DNA of 64,000 nt from Eopsaltria australis. Its lineage: Eukaryota > Chordata > Aves > Passeriformes > Petroicidae. Position numbers and translations under genes: made by a program. This document shows positions 11,594-24,001 of this stretch, piece by piece (position 1 is the stretch's first letter; each line of letters starts with the position of its first letter). A model generated the notes under the pieces. That model had not been told where the DNA came from, did no database searches, and was given only the letters and a program-made list of their open reading frames with translations. Location of the stretch: assembly GCA_034509425.1 (NCBI GenBank), contig JAVTVJ010001136.1, positions 744,001 through 808,000 on the forward strand. The letters run 5' to 3'.

Positions 11594-13608
11594 ACAGGTA
11601 GGTGCTGAGAGCCCAGGAAAGTGAGCAGTGAATGGCGCACCCAGCTCAGGTCCCGTGGGGTTTGGCACAGCCGGCTCCACCACGGTGCCTGCCCTCCGCA
11701 GGCAGTGATGGCAAAGCCTCCACAAGAGATGGGCCACGCGAATTCTGCCAGGGTGATTCTATCCTGGTCTTACTGAAGGCAGATATGAAAAGAAGGGAGA
11801 AAAAGCTCCCTCCACTGTCGTGTGTGGGACTGCAAGAAGCACAGAGCAGAGATCATGTTCAAGCCCTAAAAGAATGCAACAGGCAAAGCTGCAAGCTGGG
11901 AAACAAACCCCAAAGTTACAAGTCAAGAATCATAAACTATTAGGATTTCCAAGCTGGTTTGAAGTGTTTCATATTCATCCTAAATTACATATACTGAATG
12001 TCACATTACCTAATAACACAACAGCATTGCAAAATATTCCATATGTCTGTTGGAATGATGCTTGCCCTGCGCTGGAAACCACAGCTGCAGAATTGCACAG
12101 CATTTTTGAATTTAAAATTTTCAGCCTTAAGTAATGAGCACTGTTTGCATTTCATTTCCTTATTTCTTAAAAATAATAAAAACAAATGATTGTGGGTTTG
12201 TGAATTTGTACATTTCTACTTGATTAACCTGCCTGATTAGATCATTTTTCGAGGCAATGGTATTAATTTGGCACAACTTCATAAACTCAGGGGCCAGACA
12301 GAAACCCTCAGTATCAGATGCAGAACATCGACAGCAAAGCCCACGACTTTTCCACAGCTGCTACTTGTTTGAATTCCCACCCATCATTCAAGGAAAAGCA
12401 GCTATGGCAGAATGGATTTATGGAAACTGCTGTCCTGGTGTTCACAAGCAATGGCATAAATAAACCATAAAATATATGCACTATTTAAATAGCTTTAAAA
12501 AGTACTTTAGTAAAATTTAACAAGAATCAGACAACACACAAAAGTTTAAGGAACAGCCATTTCTGAACTGCGTCAAGAAATGTTGTTTCTCTTAGTCATA
12601 AGACTGACTAAAGTATTAATGAATTTAAAATGACCAACTAAAAATCCCCTAACAGCCCACTCTACATCACCTTTGAAATCAGATCAAGTAATTACAGTTG
12701 TGAAATAAAAGATGAATTTCTGGAAAGTTGCAAAAGTCAGTAAGAATAGGGAGGTGGGAAGGGAAGCTGGAAAATCAGCCAGTTAACTCCTGTGTCCCAA
12801 GAAACTTCTGCATCTCATATGGGAATCTGCTGCAGACTGGGAAACGTGCACAGGAAAGATGGATCTTGGGATGCAGGGCAGAAGGCAAAGGACCTCCCCA
12901 AAACCATCTGATATTTTCAGTAACAGATAAACAAATGAACCCAAACTTTCTATGGCTCAATTTCTCCTCAGGGATGGTTATTTCTTCATTAATTTTCTAC
13001 TCCTCACCTCAAAATCCTTTCAGTGACAGAACCGCTTTAATTCAGACTCCAAAAAATGTGCACTTTGAAAAAAAGCATTTTTCCATATTCACCATTTGAA
13101 TGAGTCATCATCCTTTTCGCATTTTTTTAATTGAGCAGAACCCATTCTTGGAAAAAATTAATCTGAAACTTGAAAAGCTTTGAGAAGTTTTTTAACAATT
13201 GGTGAAACTCGAAACTTGGCCTGAAGAATCCAGTCCCACTCAGAGCATCCAGCATCTGTTCTGGTGAGGGCAGCTCAGCCCTCGGCTGGCACAGCCCTGT
13301 GGGGAGGACATGGAGAGCTGATGGGCTTGGAGGGAGGCAATGCAACAACTTACAATGTAAATAAATAATGATGAAAAACAACTTGAGCAAAATCATCATT
13401 CAGCCCAGAAAAGCTTATCTGGAAACAGAGAACTTCCACCAATTCTTGGGCTAGAGGCGATATATCCTGCGAGGTTCAAACTCGAAGCTTGCTATTTTCT
13501 TTCTTTGCTTTTGGAAGAATTCTCCTTTGGGTACAAATCTCCCTTGTTTGGCCTCAGCCCAGAGATTTATAAATTTGCTGTTTGAAAGTCTAATAAAGCA
13601 ATTTCAGC

Positions 13609-13624
13609 CTTTTTTTTTTTTTTT
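13609..13624. repeat. Poly(T) tract
   Basis: An uninterrupted run of about 16 T following gcaatttcagcc. It is not linked to a recognisable element. Confidence 0.8.
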
Positions 13625-16108
13625 GAGTTATCTAAAAGTGAAATAATTTTCCTGACTCAAAACATGCAGATGTTTTGCTGCTCATGTTGCTTAAACACGA
13701 CCCAACTGCACAAAGCAGAACTTTCTAGCTGACTAACTCCTGAAGGCAATCCAAACCTTTTAATGACCTGAAAAACCCCACACAGCTAAAATAAAAGCAC
13801 CGTAAGCAAAATATTTTTAAGCCCTGGGTTTGCGTGTAGGCGAAGCGGTAACATTTGGGACAGAGCCTTCCATCGGCACCGGGAACACGCAGCCCCTCTG
13901 CTCCAGCTGAACTCCAGCAGGAAAAAGGAGCCGGGATCCTGTAGGGCTGCACAGCAGCTCACAAAGGAGCCTTTCAGCTCCACAACATAACTTTTTTTGT
14001 TGGGTTTCTTTTTTATTTTATTTGTGAGTTTCGGGGAGGCAAAGGGGAAGGAACAAAACCTTTTCCTTTCTTCCTTGGTGAAACAGTGGGGAAATTTCTT
14101 ACCTACGTTTCTGGTTTTTTGCAGAGCCCTTACATGGGGATTTCCATGCCTGGATCTCGGCTTTCAGGGGAAAGCAGAATGGGAACTTGTCCCTGCAAGG
14201 CAGCATGTCCTGAAGCACAGCAGCCTCAGCCCTTCTGCAAACTGCCGGAGCAGTCGCTCCCTGAAATTCTCCAGCCAATGCTCAGCACCACAGGGAAGGC
14301 TCAATAAACTAAGAAAATGCCCTGTTTTAGAATACAAACTCTCCTGCTCCTGAAGGCAGACAAGAAAAGAAATCAGCCTCAAGAACACAGGTCACCTCCA
14401 ACGCAGCTTGTCTGCCACAGAGAGCTGGAGTGGAGGCAGGTGCAGCTATAAAAAAACTCCAGAAAATTTCTCAAAAAGATGCTCATTGCAAAGAAAAATT
14501 TGATGTTGCCAGGGCAAAACTCTTCATGTGGAACTGAACAGTTTAAAGGATGAGAAGACATTAAGTTCTGCACAGGGCAAAACAAGCAGTGGATAAGGAT
14601 GGATCGAGTGCACGAGCAGAGGGTGACAGACCCTCCCCCTGCTGTAAGGCCCAGGCTCCCCTGCCACAGCTCCAAAGTGGGCCTTGGATACAGAAACCAG
14701 CTCAGAAATAACCCAGGTCAAAGCAAGAGGCCCCTAAACCTTGAATTTCATGTCACTGAGTGGTGACAGACGGGCTGGTGACACAGATGTTTTGTTCTGC
14801 CCCAAAAGTCCAAAGCAGATCAACAGCAGTTTCGCTGCTCTCCCCTGGGCTGAGCCTTTTCTATCCCCTGCTCTGTCATCTGCAGGATCATCCCAGGGCT
14901 TGACCAAGGCCTGTTAGTGACACAGGAACCACACAAACAAGCAGAGAGCAGAGTGTATCTGTCAGCAAATCACAAACAGCAGCTATTCCTGCTGGAATGG
15001 CCAAAAAGCCTAAAGAGGAGAAAGGGCCTCAGTTTGCTCTTGCTCCTCTGATGCTGAGCTGGTGAGTCTCCCAGCATCAGTCCAACTTTGGGAAAGGCAG
15101 ATGCTTTGGGAAAGGCAGATGGGTGGCCAGACCTTGGGAAAACCATGGCTGGCACCCAGAAAATCCATCCTGCAAGGAGGGAATCCAGGTCCTGCCACTG
15201 CAGTCTGGCTTGCCCAGCTAGAAAGAAATGACTGAAGGATTCAGGACTGGAGTTTCTGGCAGCTGAGAACTGCACAGACTGGGCCAAGGGAGCTCCCATT
15301 GCAGTGCTTCGAGGAAAAGAGCCCTGGCAGAGCTGGCTGCCAGGGCCCTGGCGCTGTACCCGAGACATGGACTGCAGATCACAGGGAGAACAGGAATGTG
15401 CAGGGTGACACCCTCAGGGCAGCCATCCCACCACATTATCCCACATTTGTCACCCTGGGGCAGCACCAGCCCCTTCTCCTCTATGAAGCCTTGGGGCAAT
15501 AAAAGCATCTTTCACAAAAATCCCCTTCACTCAAACTTTCACATTTCTGCAATTAAGCAACATTGGATTGTTCAGTCTTACAGAAAACTCAGATCAAGCC
15601 CCTCCTGACCTTTGATCAAGCACGAGACCTTTCATCCACACAGCATTTGGGAAGTGGCCTCAGCTGACAGCAGGGGTACAGGGGCAGCTCAAGGAACATT
15701 TTGATTTGAACATAAAAATACAGCAGTCACAATGCCCATATCTGATTTGTATCTTCCCAGGCTGTTTATCAGGGATGAATGGAACACCCAGCTGGGCAGG
15801 AGCACAGAGCACCTCGGGGAGATGCCACCACACTGCTGGCACTGCGACCTGCCAGGAGAAACTCTGTGATTTGAACTCCCCCTGCACACAGTGATGCCCC
15901 CGAGAGCCCTGGGCAGTAAATACTGCCCTGAACACAGGAGCTGCTCCTGACCTGGGGAGAAATGGTGCTGGAATAAAGAGCCACAAAGCTGAGACAGCCC
16001 CAAAGTTTATCAGCAGGCCCCTCTCAATGGGCCACCTCAGAGAAGAATTACTGCTGAGCAGGAAAGCAGCAGAGCAACCTACAAAACCTTCCTGAAAATA
16101 GACATAAA

Positions 16109-16360
16109 ATCACAGAATGTCCTGAGCTGGAAGGAACCCACCAGGATCATCCAGGATTCCAGCTGCTGTCCCTGCCCAGATACCCCAACAGTCCCAGCCT
16201 GGGCATCCCTGGCAGCGCTGTCCAAACGCTCCTGGAGCTCTGGCAGCCTCGGGGCCGTGCCCATTCCCTGGGGAGCCTGGGCAGTGCCCAGCACCCTCTG
16301 GGGGAAGAGCCTTGCCCTGATCTCCAGCCTGAGCCTGCCCTGAACCTGTGCTACCCCAGG
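16109..16360 (-). mobile_element. CR1 LINE, 5'-truncated, next to finger 1 donor
   Basis: It starts atcacagaatgtcctgagctgg and carries cagcctgggcatccctggca, gctgtccaaacgctcctgga and caccctctgggggaagagcc. It is the same subfamily as the copy at 21953-22360. The 5' truncation point lies about 30 bp from the splice donor at 16390. Confidence 0.88.
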
Positions 16361-16390
16361 ACTCCCAAGATTCCAGCAGGACTGAGATAC

Positions 16391-16468
16391 CTCTGTGTGC
16401 TCGCACATGAGTCTGGAAACAGTTGTAATACTTGTATTTCTTCCCACATATTCCACACTCGTAAGACC
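16391..16468 (-). CDS. ZNF618: ZNF618 exon encoding C2H2 zinc finger 1
   Basis: A 78-nt symmetric phase-1 exon. The acceptor is ctcttgttttccag. The donor GAG|gtatctcag departs from consensus at +4 and +5 and is weaker than the donors of the cassette and finger 2 exons. With the carried-in G it reads GSYECGICGKKYKYYNCFQT, then HVRAHR. This is a complete C-x2-C-x12-H-x3-H finger (CGIC, HVRAH). The conserved KKYKYY core matches finger 2, so the pair probably arose by exon duplication. A truncated CR1 element in the same orientation ends about 30 nt beyond the donor in the downstream intron. The exon can be skipped in frame, which would delete the finger. Confidence 0.95.
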
Positions 16469-19400
16469 CTGGAAAACAAGAGAGAGAAGCACACATCACC
16501 ATGGGAGTTCAGGAAAAACAGCCTCCCTGCACACTGATCCATGAACTGCGGGCAGAAAAAGTAATTTTTGGAAGGTTCATGGAGATAAATGCAGGAAATC
16601 ACTACCCCAGACACTATTCTTTCTTTCAGCCTTATTTAAGATTTCTTGGTATATTACTCTGAACTTAGATTTTCAGTGTATCTTTTTAACTTTGCTAACG
16701 TGAAAGGGCCACTCTTAAAATAGCCTGACTTATAATTTTATAATAATGACTAATGTTTCCTATGGACAGAAATAACCTTGAATTACTTTTCAGTAAGTTC
16801 CTAGTAGCTGGGGAAAAAATCCTTTTCAACTGAAAAAAGAAGGCAATACGTTATCTCGAGACCAGGAGTTTTCAAAATTTCTCAAGAAATGCACAATGTA
16901 CAAATTTCCCAAGAAACCCACAGAGATTTGGTAAATATCTACCCAGAGGAAACCAAATAGATACAAATAGAACTTTTGCCCTTTTAAAGGAAAAGCACAT
17001 GACCACAGTAGTCCCTCTTCTCAATTTGTATCTCTAATTCCAGAAAACACACATCTGCAAACAGCTGAAATGAAACCAGAGGAACAGAGCTGGGAGAACC
17101 ATTTGTAATGATGAAGTTATGCCATGAATTTAGACTCTTCTGTTATTGAACAGGCAGACAGAAATTTCTTTAGATTTGTTATTTGAGTTGATTCAATCTC
17201 TCTTTTTTCCACTTCACTTTGTTGCACAGGCTATAAATTCACTTTCCAGGTTCTTATTTGGAGAATGCACTGCATTTCTTAACTGTCCACCAGAGCTGTG
17301 GAACTGGGATCCCCCTGGTGCTCTTTGGGAGAGTGAGAGCAGCACTTGACTGAAGTGGAGGTAGGAGAAAAAAGGGCTGAATTAATGTTGTATGAATGCA
17401 GAATTTCATTTCCATGGACCCTTCCCTTCCTCACTCAACCTCGAGACAATCTTTTCCTGATCATTTCAAACAGCAAAACTCAGAGAGGAGCCACAAATGA
17501 GAACAAAAACATAGCCACACATCCAGATAAGCATTCCCAAAGAGCATTTCACAGCAATACTCACCTGGAGCTACTCAAAGTGAGCTCTTGCCAGGAACAA
17601 ACCCAGGGTGCTGTCTGAACACACCATGCCCACTGTCCTTTTTCCCCTTCCCATGTCCCATTCTTACAGCCTGGGAAGAAAACACCCCCCTTCAATGTGT
17701 CAGAGCCTTGAATTCCCTGCCCATCACTGACAGCACCACTTGGGGCTGTCTCTTGAGCTGGGAAGGCTCCTTTGTCACTGATGCTGAAAGTGGCCATTCG
17801 CCACAGTCTGATACACCCGAGCAGCCAGCTGAAAAAATACTCACATATTCTGATAGCACAGGCACTTGGCTGTGTCTGACCTGCCCCAGAGCATTTTTAT
17901 TACCATAGCTCACTGTATTTTATACAGATACACATCTGTGGGGCAGTCACCACCTGAGGTCACTCCATACAGGCTGCCTGAGTCAAATCCTGGATATCAG
18001 CAGCTCAGCAGCATTTGCCAGCCCTCATTCCCCATGCTCAAGGACTGATTATTTTCACCACCAATATCCAAAATTCTTTTCTGAAACTCTTCCAGGTGGA
18101 GCCCCAAAGCAGCAGTCAAGAGCACTCACCATCACCTGGGCCCTCCAAACAGGAGCCCTGAGTACAGCTGAGGTTCAGCTGAACCAGCAGCACGATGTGA
18201 CTGATCCCACCCACATCCCAACAGTGCTGGCTGCACACGGAGCACTGGGAAGGGTTGGAATGAGCCCAGAGGAGGCCACTGAGTTAATTATAGGGCTGGA
18301 GCTCCTCTGCTCTGGAGCCAGGCTGGGAGAGCTGGGAGAGTTCACCTGGAGAAGAGAAGGCTCCAGGGAGAGCTCAGAGCCCCTTGCAGGGCCTTAAAGG
18401 GGCTCCAGGAGAGCTGGAGAGGGACTGGGGACAAGGGCTGGAGGGACAGGACACAGGGGAATGGCTTCCCAGTGCCAGAGGGCAGGGATGGATGGGATGT
18501 TGGGCAGGAATTGTTCCCTGGGAGGGTGGGCAGGCCCTGGCACAGGGTGCCCAGAGAAGCTGTGGCTGCCCCTGGATCCCTGGCAGTGCCCAAGGCCAGG
18601 CTGGACACTGGGGCTTGGAGCAGCCTGGGACATTGGAAGGTGTCCCTGCCCATGGCAGGTCCCTTCCAGCCCAAAGCATTCTGTGATTCTGCGAGTTGAT
18701 GCAAACAGGTCAAACACAGCAAGGCTGAATTTTTCCCCCCATTTTTGTTGTATTTCCTGCTTCCTCTGGAGACAGTCTGTGGCACATAAGTGTACTGGCT
18801 GTGCAGAAGTTCTCCAAGAGGGTCACCTGTACAGGTAACTGTCCAGGGCCTTCCATCTGCACTGTGAACCCAAGCAGAGGCTGCTGCCCTTGTGCAGGGG
18901 CTGTGCAGGACACCAGGGACAGGAGCTGAGGCAGGACAGGGACCCTGTGTTCCAGACCAGGGCTTTTGTGCAGGTGTCCTGAAGCTCCCAGGTCTCAAGT
19001 GGAACCCAGGGAAGGCTGGAGCCAGCTTTAAGGGGGGCACCTGCACTCATCCCCTGCCCACAGGTGGTAGAGCAGTGCCCCAGCAGCATAGGGAGTTTGG
19101 GAGGGTGTGAGGGCGGTGTGTTACAGACCTGAGGCAGAGCCACCACTTAGCAGCCACAGCTGTGTGCTCAGCTCACCACAGGCCCTCACATCAGAGAAAG
19201 GAGGGGTGATTAGCTACCAAAAATGTGCTGTTAGAGTGGAGGAAAGGTGAAGTGGAGGGAGAAGGACATCACTGTGTGTTGAGGCCTTGCAGACAACATG
19301 CCCACATGGCCTTGGACACCAGCAGCGAGGTCATTGTCCACTCAGGGTGTGTCATGCAGGTCACAGGTGGTGGTAACAGGAGGGGAGGTGGGGAAGGTTT

Positions 19401-19538
19401 GGGGTTAGTTGGTGCACTCAGGTGGGCCAGGCTGTTCCTGAGCCTCGCAGCTGGAATGTGGGCAATGCACCCATTGCTTCCAGAGCTTCCTCTGCTCCCT
19501 GAGCCCTGGTTAGACTTTCACACCCTTCCATCACATAC
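16469..19538 (-). other. ZNF618: ZNF618 intron between RYSGTWIFD and finger 1 exons
   Basis: A 3.1-kb intron. It has AT-rich sequence at 16.6-17.2 kb and one plus-strand CR1 at 18253-18694. I see no additional exon or tandem array. Confidence 0.6.
18253..18694 (+). mobile_element. CR1 LINE, 5'-truncated, plus strand
   Basis: It reads in the sense direction from ggaatgagcccagaggaggc through the young-subfamily block to cattctgtgattctgcga, the CR1 octamer-type tail. It is antisense to ZNF618. Confidence 0.92.
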
Positions 19539-19634
19539 CGGACGTGTATCTCAATGCATGGTCAAAAATCCAGGTCCCTGAATATCGATTTCGTGTATAT
19601 CCAACGGGAGAGCCACGTTCCACTGCTTTTCCAT
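19539..19634 (-). CDS. ZNF618: ZNF618 exon with RYSGTWIFD segment
   Basis: A 96-nt symmetric phase-1 exon. The acceptor tttttgcacaatttag has a purine-interrupted tract and looks weak. The donor is CCG|gtatgtga. The translation after the shared Asp is GKAVERGSPVGYTRNRYSGT, then WIFDHALRYTSG. This aligns with the human segment between the acidic region and finger 1 (GKAPEGSP...RYSGTWIFDQALRYASG, from memory). It contains no recognised domain. The invariant-looking RYSGTWIFD stretch immediately before finger 1 suggests a structured or interaction motif, but I know of no assigned function. The split codons at both ends restore Asp and Gly as expected. Confidence 0.93.
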
Positions 19635-21360
19635 CTAAATTGTGCAAAAAGAAATCAGAAAAAAGCCCTTAAAGTGGATGCATTTCCAAGGAATAATGAT
19701 GGCTGAAGCCTATTAAAAATTTCCAAGACCCATCTGTCCCCGTGGCTTCCTGACAGGATGTCAGAGGTCTCACAGAATTTCTTAAGGCTTCTGCAGTACT
19801 ATTTTACTTTACCAGGGAGAATCCAAAGTGCTCTTGAATTTCATATGCTGAGCAGCTCAGCAACTGAGACATCAGCGCATGGCATGAACCCAGTGTGTGC
19901 ATGGGAGATGGACAGAGAGGCTCAGAGCAGAAGGATTCTCTCTTCACTCTGTCTCAGAAACATTTCTGATTTTAACGCATTACTTGAAAAGTCCTCTCCA
20001 AAATGTTCCTCGTAAAGCACCAGATTGGCAGAGCAGATTGAGAGCTTAAGCACTCTTGTAGAAAACTTCTCCTGATCAGCTTGCAGATAACTCAGTCCTC
20101 CAGAACACAAATACTGACCTGATGCCATTCCCAACAGGAGGAAATGATCCACATCTGACAAACAATCTCCCCCTCTTTTTCCTGAATTACAACACAAGTG
20201 TCTGTCCTCTCCAGACAGCTCCATGGTTGGACCTCTGTGCCCCTCTGCTCTGACTTCCCTGTCCTGAGAAGTGTGTATGTGCTGGGGCTCTTCAAGTGAC
20301 CCTGGCCTGGGTTCAGCACGTGAATCTTGACAGAAGAATTAAGAAGAGGAAATGTGGCTCCTCTGAGCTGTACAGGGCAGGAACCCCCACCCCAGGGCTG
20401 GGACACTTGGTACTGTGGGAGTCCAGGTGGGTGCAGGGGGGAGCAGGGGATCTCAGCAGTTGCAGGAGCCAGGTGAGAGCCAAACTCTCCATTGGCTTCC
20501 TCTGCTTGGGATGCCATAGGGGGATCCCATGGGATTGGAAGACTTTTGTGGAAAAGCAGCTGAAAGGAAAATGGTCCAAACCCACAAACAGCACCGGCTT
20601 TTTGGCTGGGGGACTACGGCCACTGTACCCAAGCATCCCACCCAACACAGCCCCTTCCAGCCCCCGTGGGGTTTGGGATGCTCCACATGGAAGGAGGCAG
20701 AGTCTGGAGTAGTCCAAAGTGCCGGGAGAGACAGGAGCTTGTGCAGGCAAACACAAGGCAAAAGACACAAGTTGTGGTTTGATGTAAACACTACAAGGGA
20801 ATAGCAGCAACTGAGCTGGGAATCCCTGTTATAAATTGCTCCAAGTAACAACTAAAAATATAAATAGAGCAGATGTGTGACTCAGAAAAGAGGCGTAAAT
20901 CTTGCAATGTGCATTTCAGCCAAGTCCCGAGGCTGAGCCCTGCAGGAAAGCTGTCACTTGGAGCCTCGTGTGCCCTGAGCCTTCAGCACTGTGGTCTTGG
21001 CTCAGACACATCCCCGACTTAACCAACTGTCCCCAGCACCCCTTGGAAGGAGACAGGCTGGGGGTCAGCAATTCCACACAGAGGAGAGGGATTCATTCAC
21101 TCCTCGTTCACCACTTCATCAGGAATTGCTATAAAAATAATTATTTTTGACACCTGTGGTCTCAGCTTCCCCGATAAAGGGGAATAAAATCCTACCAAAG
21201 CTTCATCTGTCTGCACAGAGGAAGTGATTCAGATTCAGAGCTCTCAGGGCAAGGAAAGATGCTGGGAGCAGCAGCAGAGTCACAAAGCCTTTGCTCTGGA
21301 GGCAGGAGGCACCAGCAGCATCATCAGGTCACACTTTTGGGCTGTTCCAGTGCAAGCATC

Positions 21361-21476
21361 TGGAATGGTCAGTGGAGCCGCTGGACTGGCCAGTGAGGAG
21401 CTGAAATGACCAATGGAGCAGGTGGAATGGCCAATGAGGAGCTGAAATGGCCAGTGGAGCAGCTGGAGTGGCCATG
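21361..21476. repeat. Alternating 21/20-bp tandem repeat with CCAAT cores
   Basis: Units tggaatggtcagtggagccg, tggactggccagtgaggagc, tgaaatgaccaatggagcag, tggaatggccaatgaggagc and tgaaatggccagtggagcag alternate as a dimer of about 41 bp, about 2.5 copies. Two units carry gaccaatgg and ggccaatgag, which fit the NF-Y consensus RRCCAATSR. The others have ccagt or tcagt in its place. Confidence 0.85.
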
Positions 21477-21952
21477 GGGCACATTCCTGGTGTGTACAGA
21501 GATGTGTGTGATTTCCGTGGGGGAGCAGAGGGGAGCAGGTGCCAGAGCTCAGCAAACATCAGGAGCTGCTCTCTGGGCACCACAGGCTGCGCACACAGAG
21601 CACAGGACCTGGTGGCCAAACAGGAGTTATTCAGAGCCACCTCCCCAGAAATGAGGGTCATGTGAATGGCAGACAAACAGGGCACTTCCAGGGCTCTGTT
21701 CCCAAAGAAATTGGCACCAACTCCCATCAGCTCGAGACCAAGATGCCTTTAAAGAAGCCCAGACTTTACAATAACCAATACAATGTGTGTTTCATGGAAA
21801 AAAGCCCTTCCAGATGGAAGCTCTCCAGTTTATACTGCTTTCAACCACCACTTGTAACTGGACAATAAATCTGTCCCTCTCCCCACAGTGCCCACACATT
21901 GTGACTGTCCCCCTCACACCAGTCTGACCCCAACGCTCTCCATAGGGACAAC

Positions 21953-22360
21953 ACAGAATCACAGAACCATGGAATAGCCTGAACTGAAGGGACCCACCAG
22001 GATCATCCAGTGCAGCCCCTGCCCATGCATAGATACCCCAACAATGCCAGCCTGGGCATCCCTGGCAGCGCTGTCCAAACGCTCCTGGAGCTCTGGCAGC
22101 CTCGGGGCCGTGCCCATTCCCTGGGGAGCCTGGGCAGTGCCCAGCACCCTCTGGGGGAAGAGCCTTGCCCTGCTCTGCAGCCTGAGCCTACCCTGGCCCA
22201 GCTCCAGCCGTTCCCTGCCTCCTGTCCCTGTTACAGAGCAGAGATCAGAGCTGCCCCTCAGGAGGAGCTGCAGCCCCTGGTGAGGTCTCCCCCCAGTCTC
22301 CTCTGCTCCAACCGAGTAATCCCAGTGCCCTCAGCAGCTCCTCACTGGCTTCCCCTTTAG
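21953..22360 (-). mobile_element. CR1 LINE, 5'-truncated, about 410 bp
   Basis: The tail acagaatcacagaaccatgg is followed by aagggacccaccaggatcat, gctgtccaaacgctcctgga, caccctctgggggaagagcc and gctgcccctcaggaggagct. It is the same subfamily as the copy at 16109-16360 but extends further 5'. Confidence 0.9.
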
Positions 22361-23744
22361 TCAGCCAAGTCAGCCAAGAGCAGAAGCCCCCCCTCCCCTC
22401 ACAGCAATGCAGCCAAGCTCAGCTGGAAGCCACCATTGCCAGGGGACACCAACTGCAGAGCAGCTGCTGCTGCCCAGCCAGGAGCTGTGGGGAGAAGAGG
22501 CTCCTACAGGGCAAACACCCAACCTGCAGATGCTTTCACCAAGGGCTGGTGGCTGTGGCTGGAGGAGAAGCTCCCATTGCTGCCCATCAGTCATAGCTCC
22601 ACCTCTTCCTCCCAACCAGAGATGCTTTTCAGCTTTGCCCATGTAATGATCAACCACTCAAGAGCTGCAGAGGCACAAAAACTCTGAAAACACATGGAGT
22701 ATTCCTTCCAAATCGTAAAATCTTTATGTCAGAAGTATTTACAGACTTCTTAGGCTTTCCCTAGACCTGCATAGAGAGCACTGACCTCCCACCCTGCTGT
22801 TCTTAGTGGTTGTCCTGTGGTGGAAAGGAGGACAGGAAGAACAACAATGCTGTTGAGACAATCACCAGCTAAGGACATCTCCAGGGATCCTTTCCCGCAG
22901 CGTGGACAATGATCAGCAAAACCCAGGAGAAAATCCAACATCAATTCCTCTTTCTCTCCCCCTGCAAGGCAAACCAACCCCAACTACAACGCTAGGCAGC
23001 TCAAATCATTTCCTTCTGAGGCTCTTAAAGGAAACCTGGTTCAACTGCTCTTCCTTCTTTTTATTAGCAAGTGCCTTTGGATCTCAGATGCACCGCAGGG
23101 ACCTGCTTCAGGCCGGGGACAGCACAGGCAGTGCAAGAGTGGTGCCTTGCCACGTTCCCACAGGAAGCCCCTTTCCCTGGAGCAGGAGGAGAGGACAGTT
23201 TGATGTTCACAGAAAAAAGAAAAAGCTGCTTCTCATCACAGCAAGAGGTGGGGTGGGGACAGGAAGCACTGTTTTGAGCAGGGCACACCACAGCCAGCCC
23301 AGAGTCAGAAGTATTCCCACAACTGACAAGTGATCAGGAAAACAAACAAACAGCAACCTGTAAAACCTGCTCCTGAGCTCAGACTCATTTACAGAAAGCA
23401 TCCACATTCCTCAGAGCACTTTCCTCAAAACATCTCAGCTGTTTCTCAGGCTTTCCTTTCCAAATTCCTCATCTATGTCAAACACACCCCCAGCCCTGGG
23501 CTCACCAGGAGCTGCAGGTGACTGATGGACAGGTCCCTGAACATGCCAAAAGAAGACAAGGAGGTTTTTCTTTCTGATCTTGGCTGGGCCTTTAGGGGCA
23601 ACCAGATGCCAACAGACACAGAAGGTCAATAATCCTGAGCCAGGACCCTGAGATTGATGTTCTGAGTGTCCAGGCACAGCTCTCCAGAGCCTCATCCTGT
23701 CCCCAGACCCCTCAGGGATGGCTTGGTGCCTCATGGTGTCTCAC

Positions 23745-24001
23745 CGAGCGTCTGCTGGTTGCGCACGCCGCCAATGACCACACAGATCTCCGCAGGCACG
23801 TCCCCCGGCCCGTCCTTGATGGTCTTCTTGGAATCTTTGGTGTCGTCCTGCCAGATCACCTCCTCAATATAGTCATCTGGTACCTCTGTCTTCACTTTCA
23901 CCTCAGTCATCATTCCAGCCTCTTCACTGGGGGAGGACTGAGACGTCACCGAGTCAGAGCCCTCGGCTTTGGGGCTCCGTGGGCTCCTCTTCAAACACTC
24001 C
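23745..24001 (-). CDS. ZNF618: ZNF618 exon encoding acidic N-terminal region
   Basis: The largest visible exon (257 nt), entering in phase 2 and leaving in phase 1. The acceptor is a strong tract, cttccccccttcag, and the donor is TCG|gtgagaca. After completing an Arg codon it reads ECLKRSPRSPKAEGSDSV..., then an acidic Ser/Glu-rich segment, MTEVKVKTEVPDDY, IEEVIWQDD, and the conserved tail DVPAEICVVIGGVRNQQTL before a split Asp. VKTE (23884-23895) fits the psi-K-x-E SUMO consensus. The basic KRSPRSPK at the start has the makings of a phospho-SP or nuclear-targeting patch (inference). The DVPAEICVVIGGVRNQQTL tail matches human ZNF618 from memory, which makes the identification firm. An in-frame ATG (codon MKRS-like upstream reading) is an artefact of the open frame; here the codon is an internal Cys-Leu-Lys. 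Confidence 0.94.

Larger units (their letters stand above)
10965..16390 (-). other. ZNF618: ZNF618 intron between finger 1 and cassette exons
   Basis: A 5.4-kb intron. It holds the distal part of the CpG island, a CR1 at 11149-11593, an AT-rich low-repeat stretch at about 11.9-13.6 kb ending in a poly(T) run, and a CR1 ending beside the finger 1 donor. I see nothing else between 13.7 and 16.1 kb. Confidence 0.6.
19635..23744 (-). other. ZNF618: ZNF618 intron between acidic and RYSGTWIFD exons
   Basis: A 4.1-kb intron. It contains a 41-bp higher-order tandem repeat near 21.4 kb and a CR1 at 21953-22360. I can support nothing else. Confidence 0.6.
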
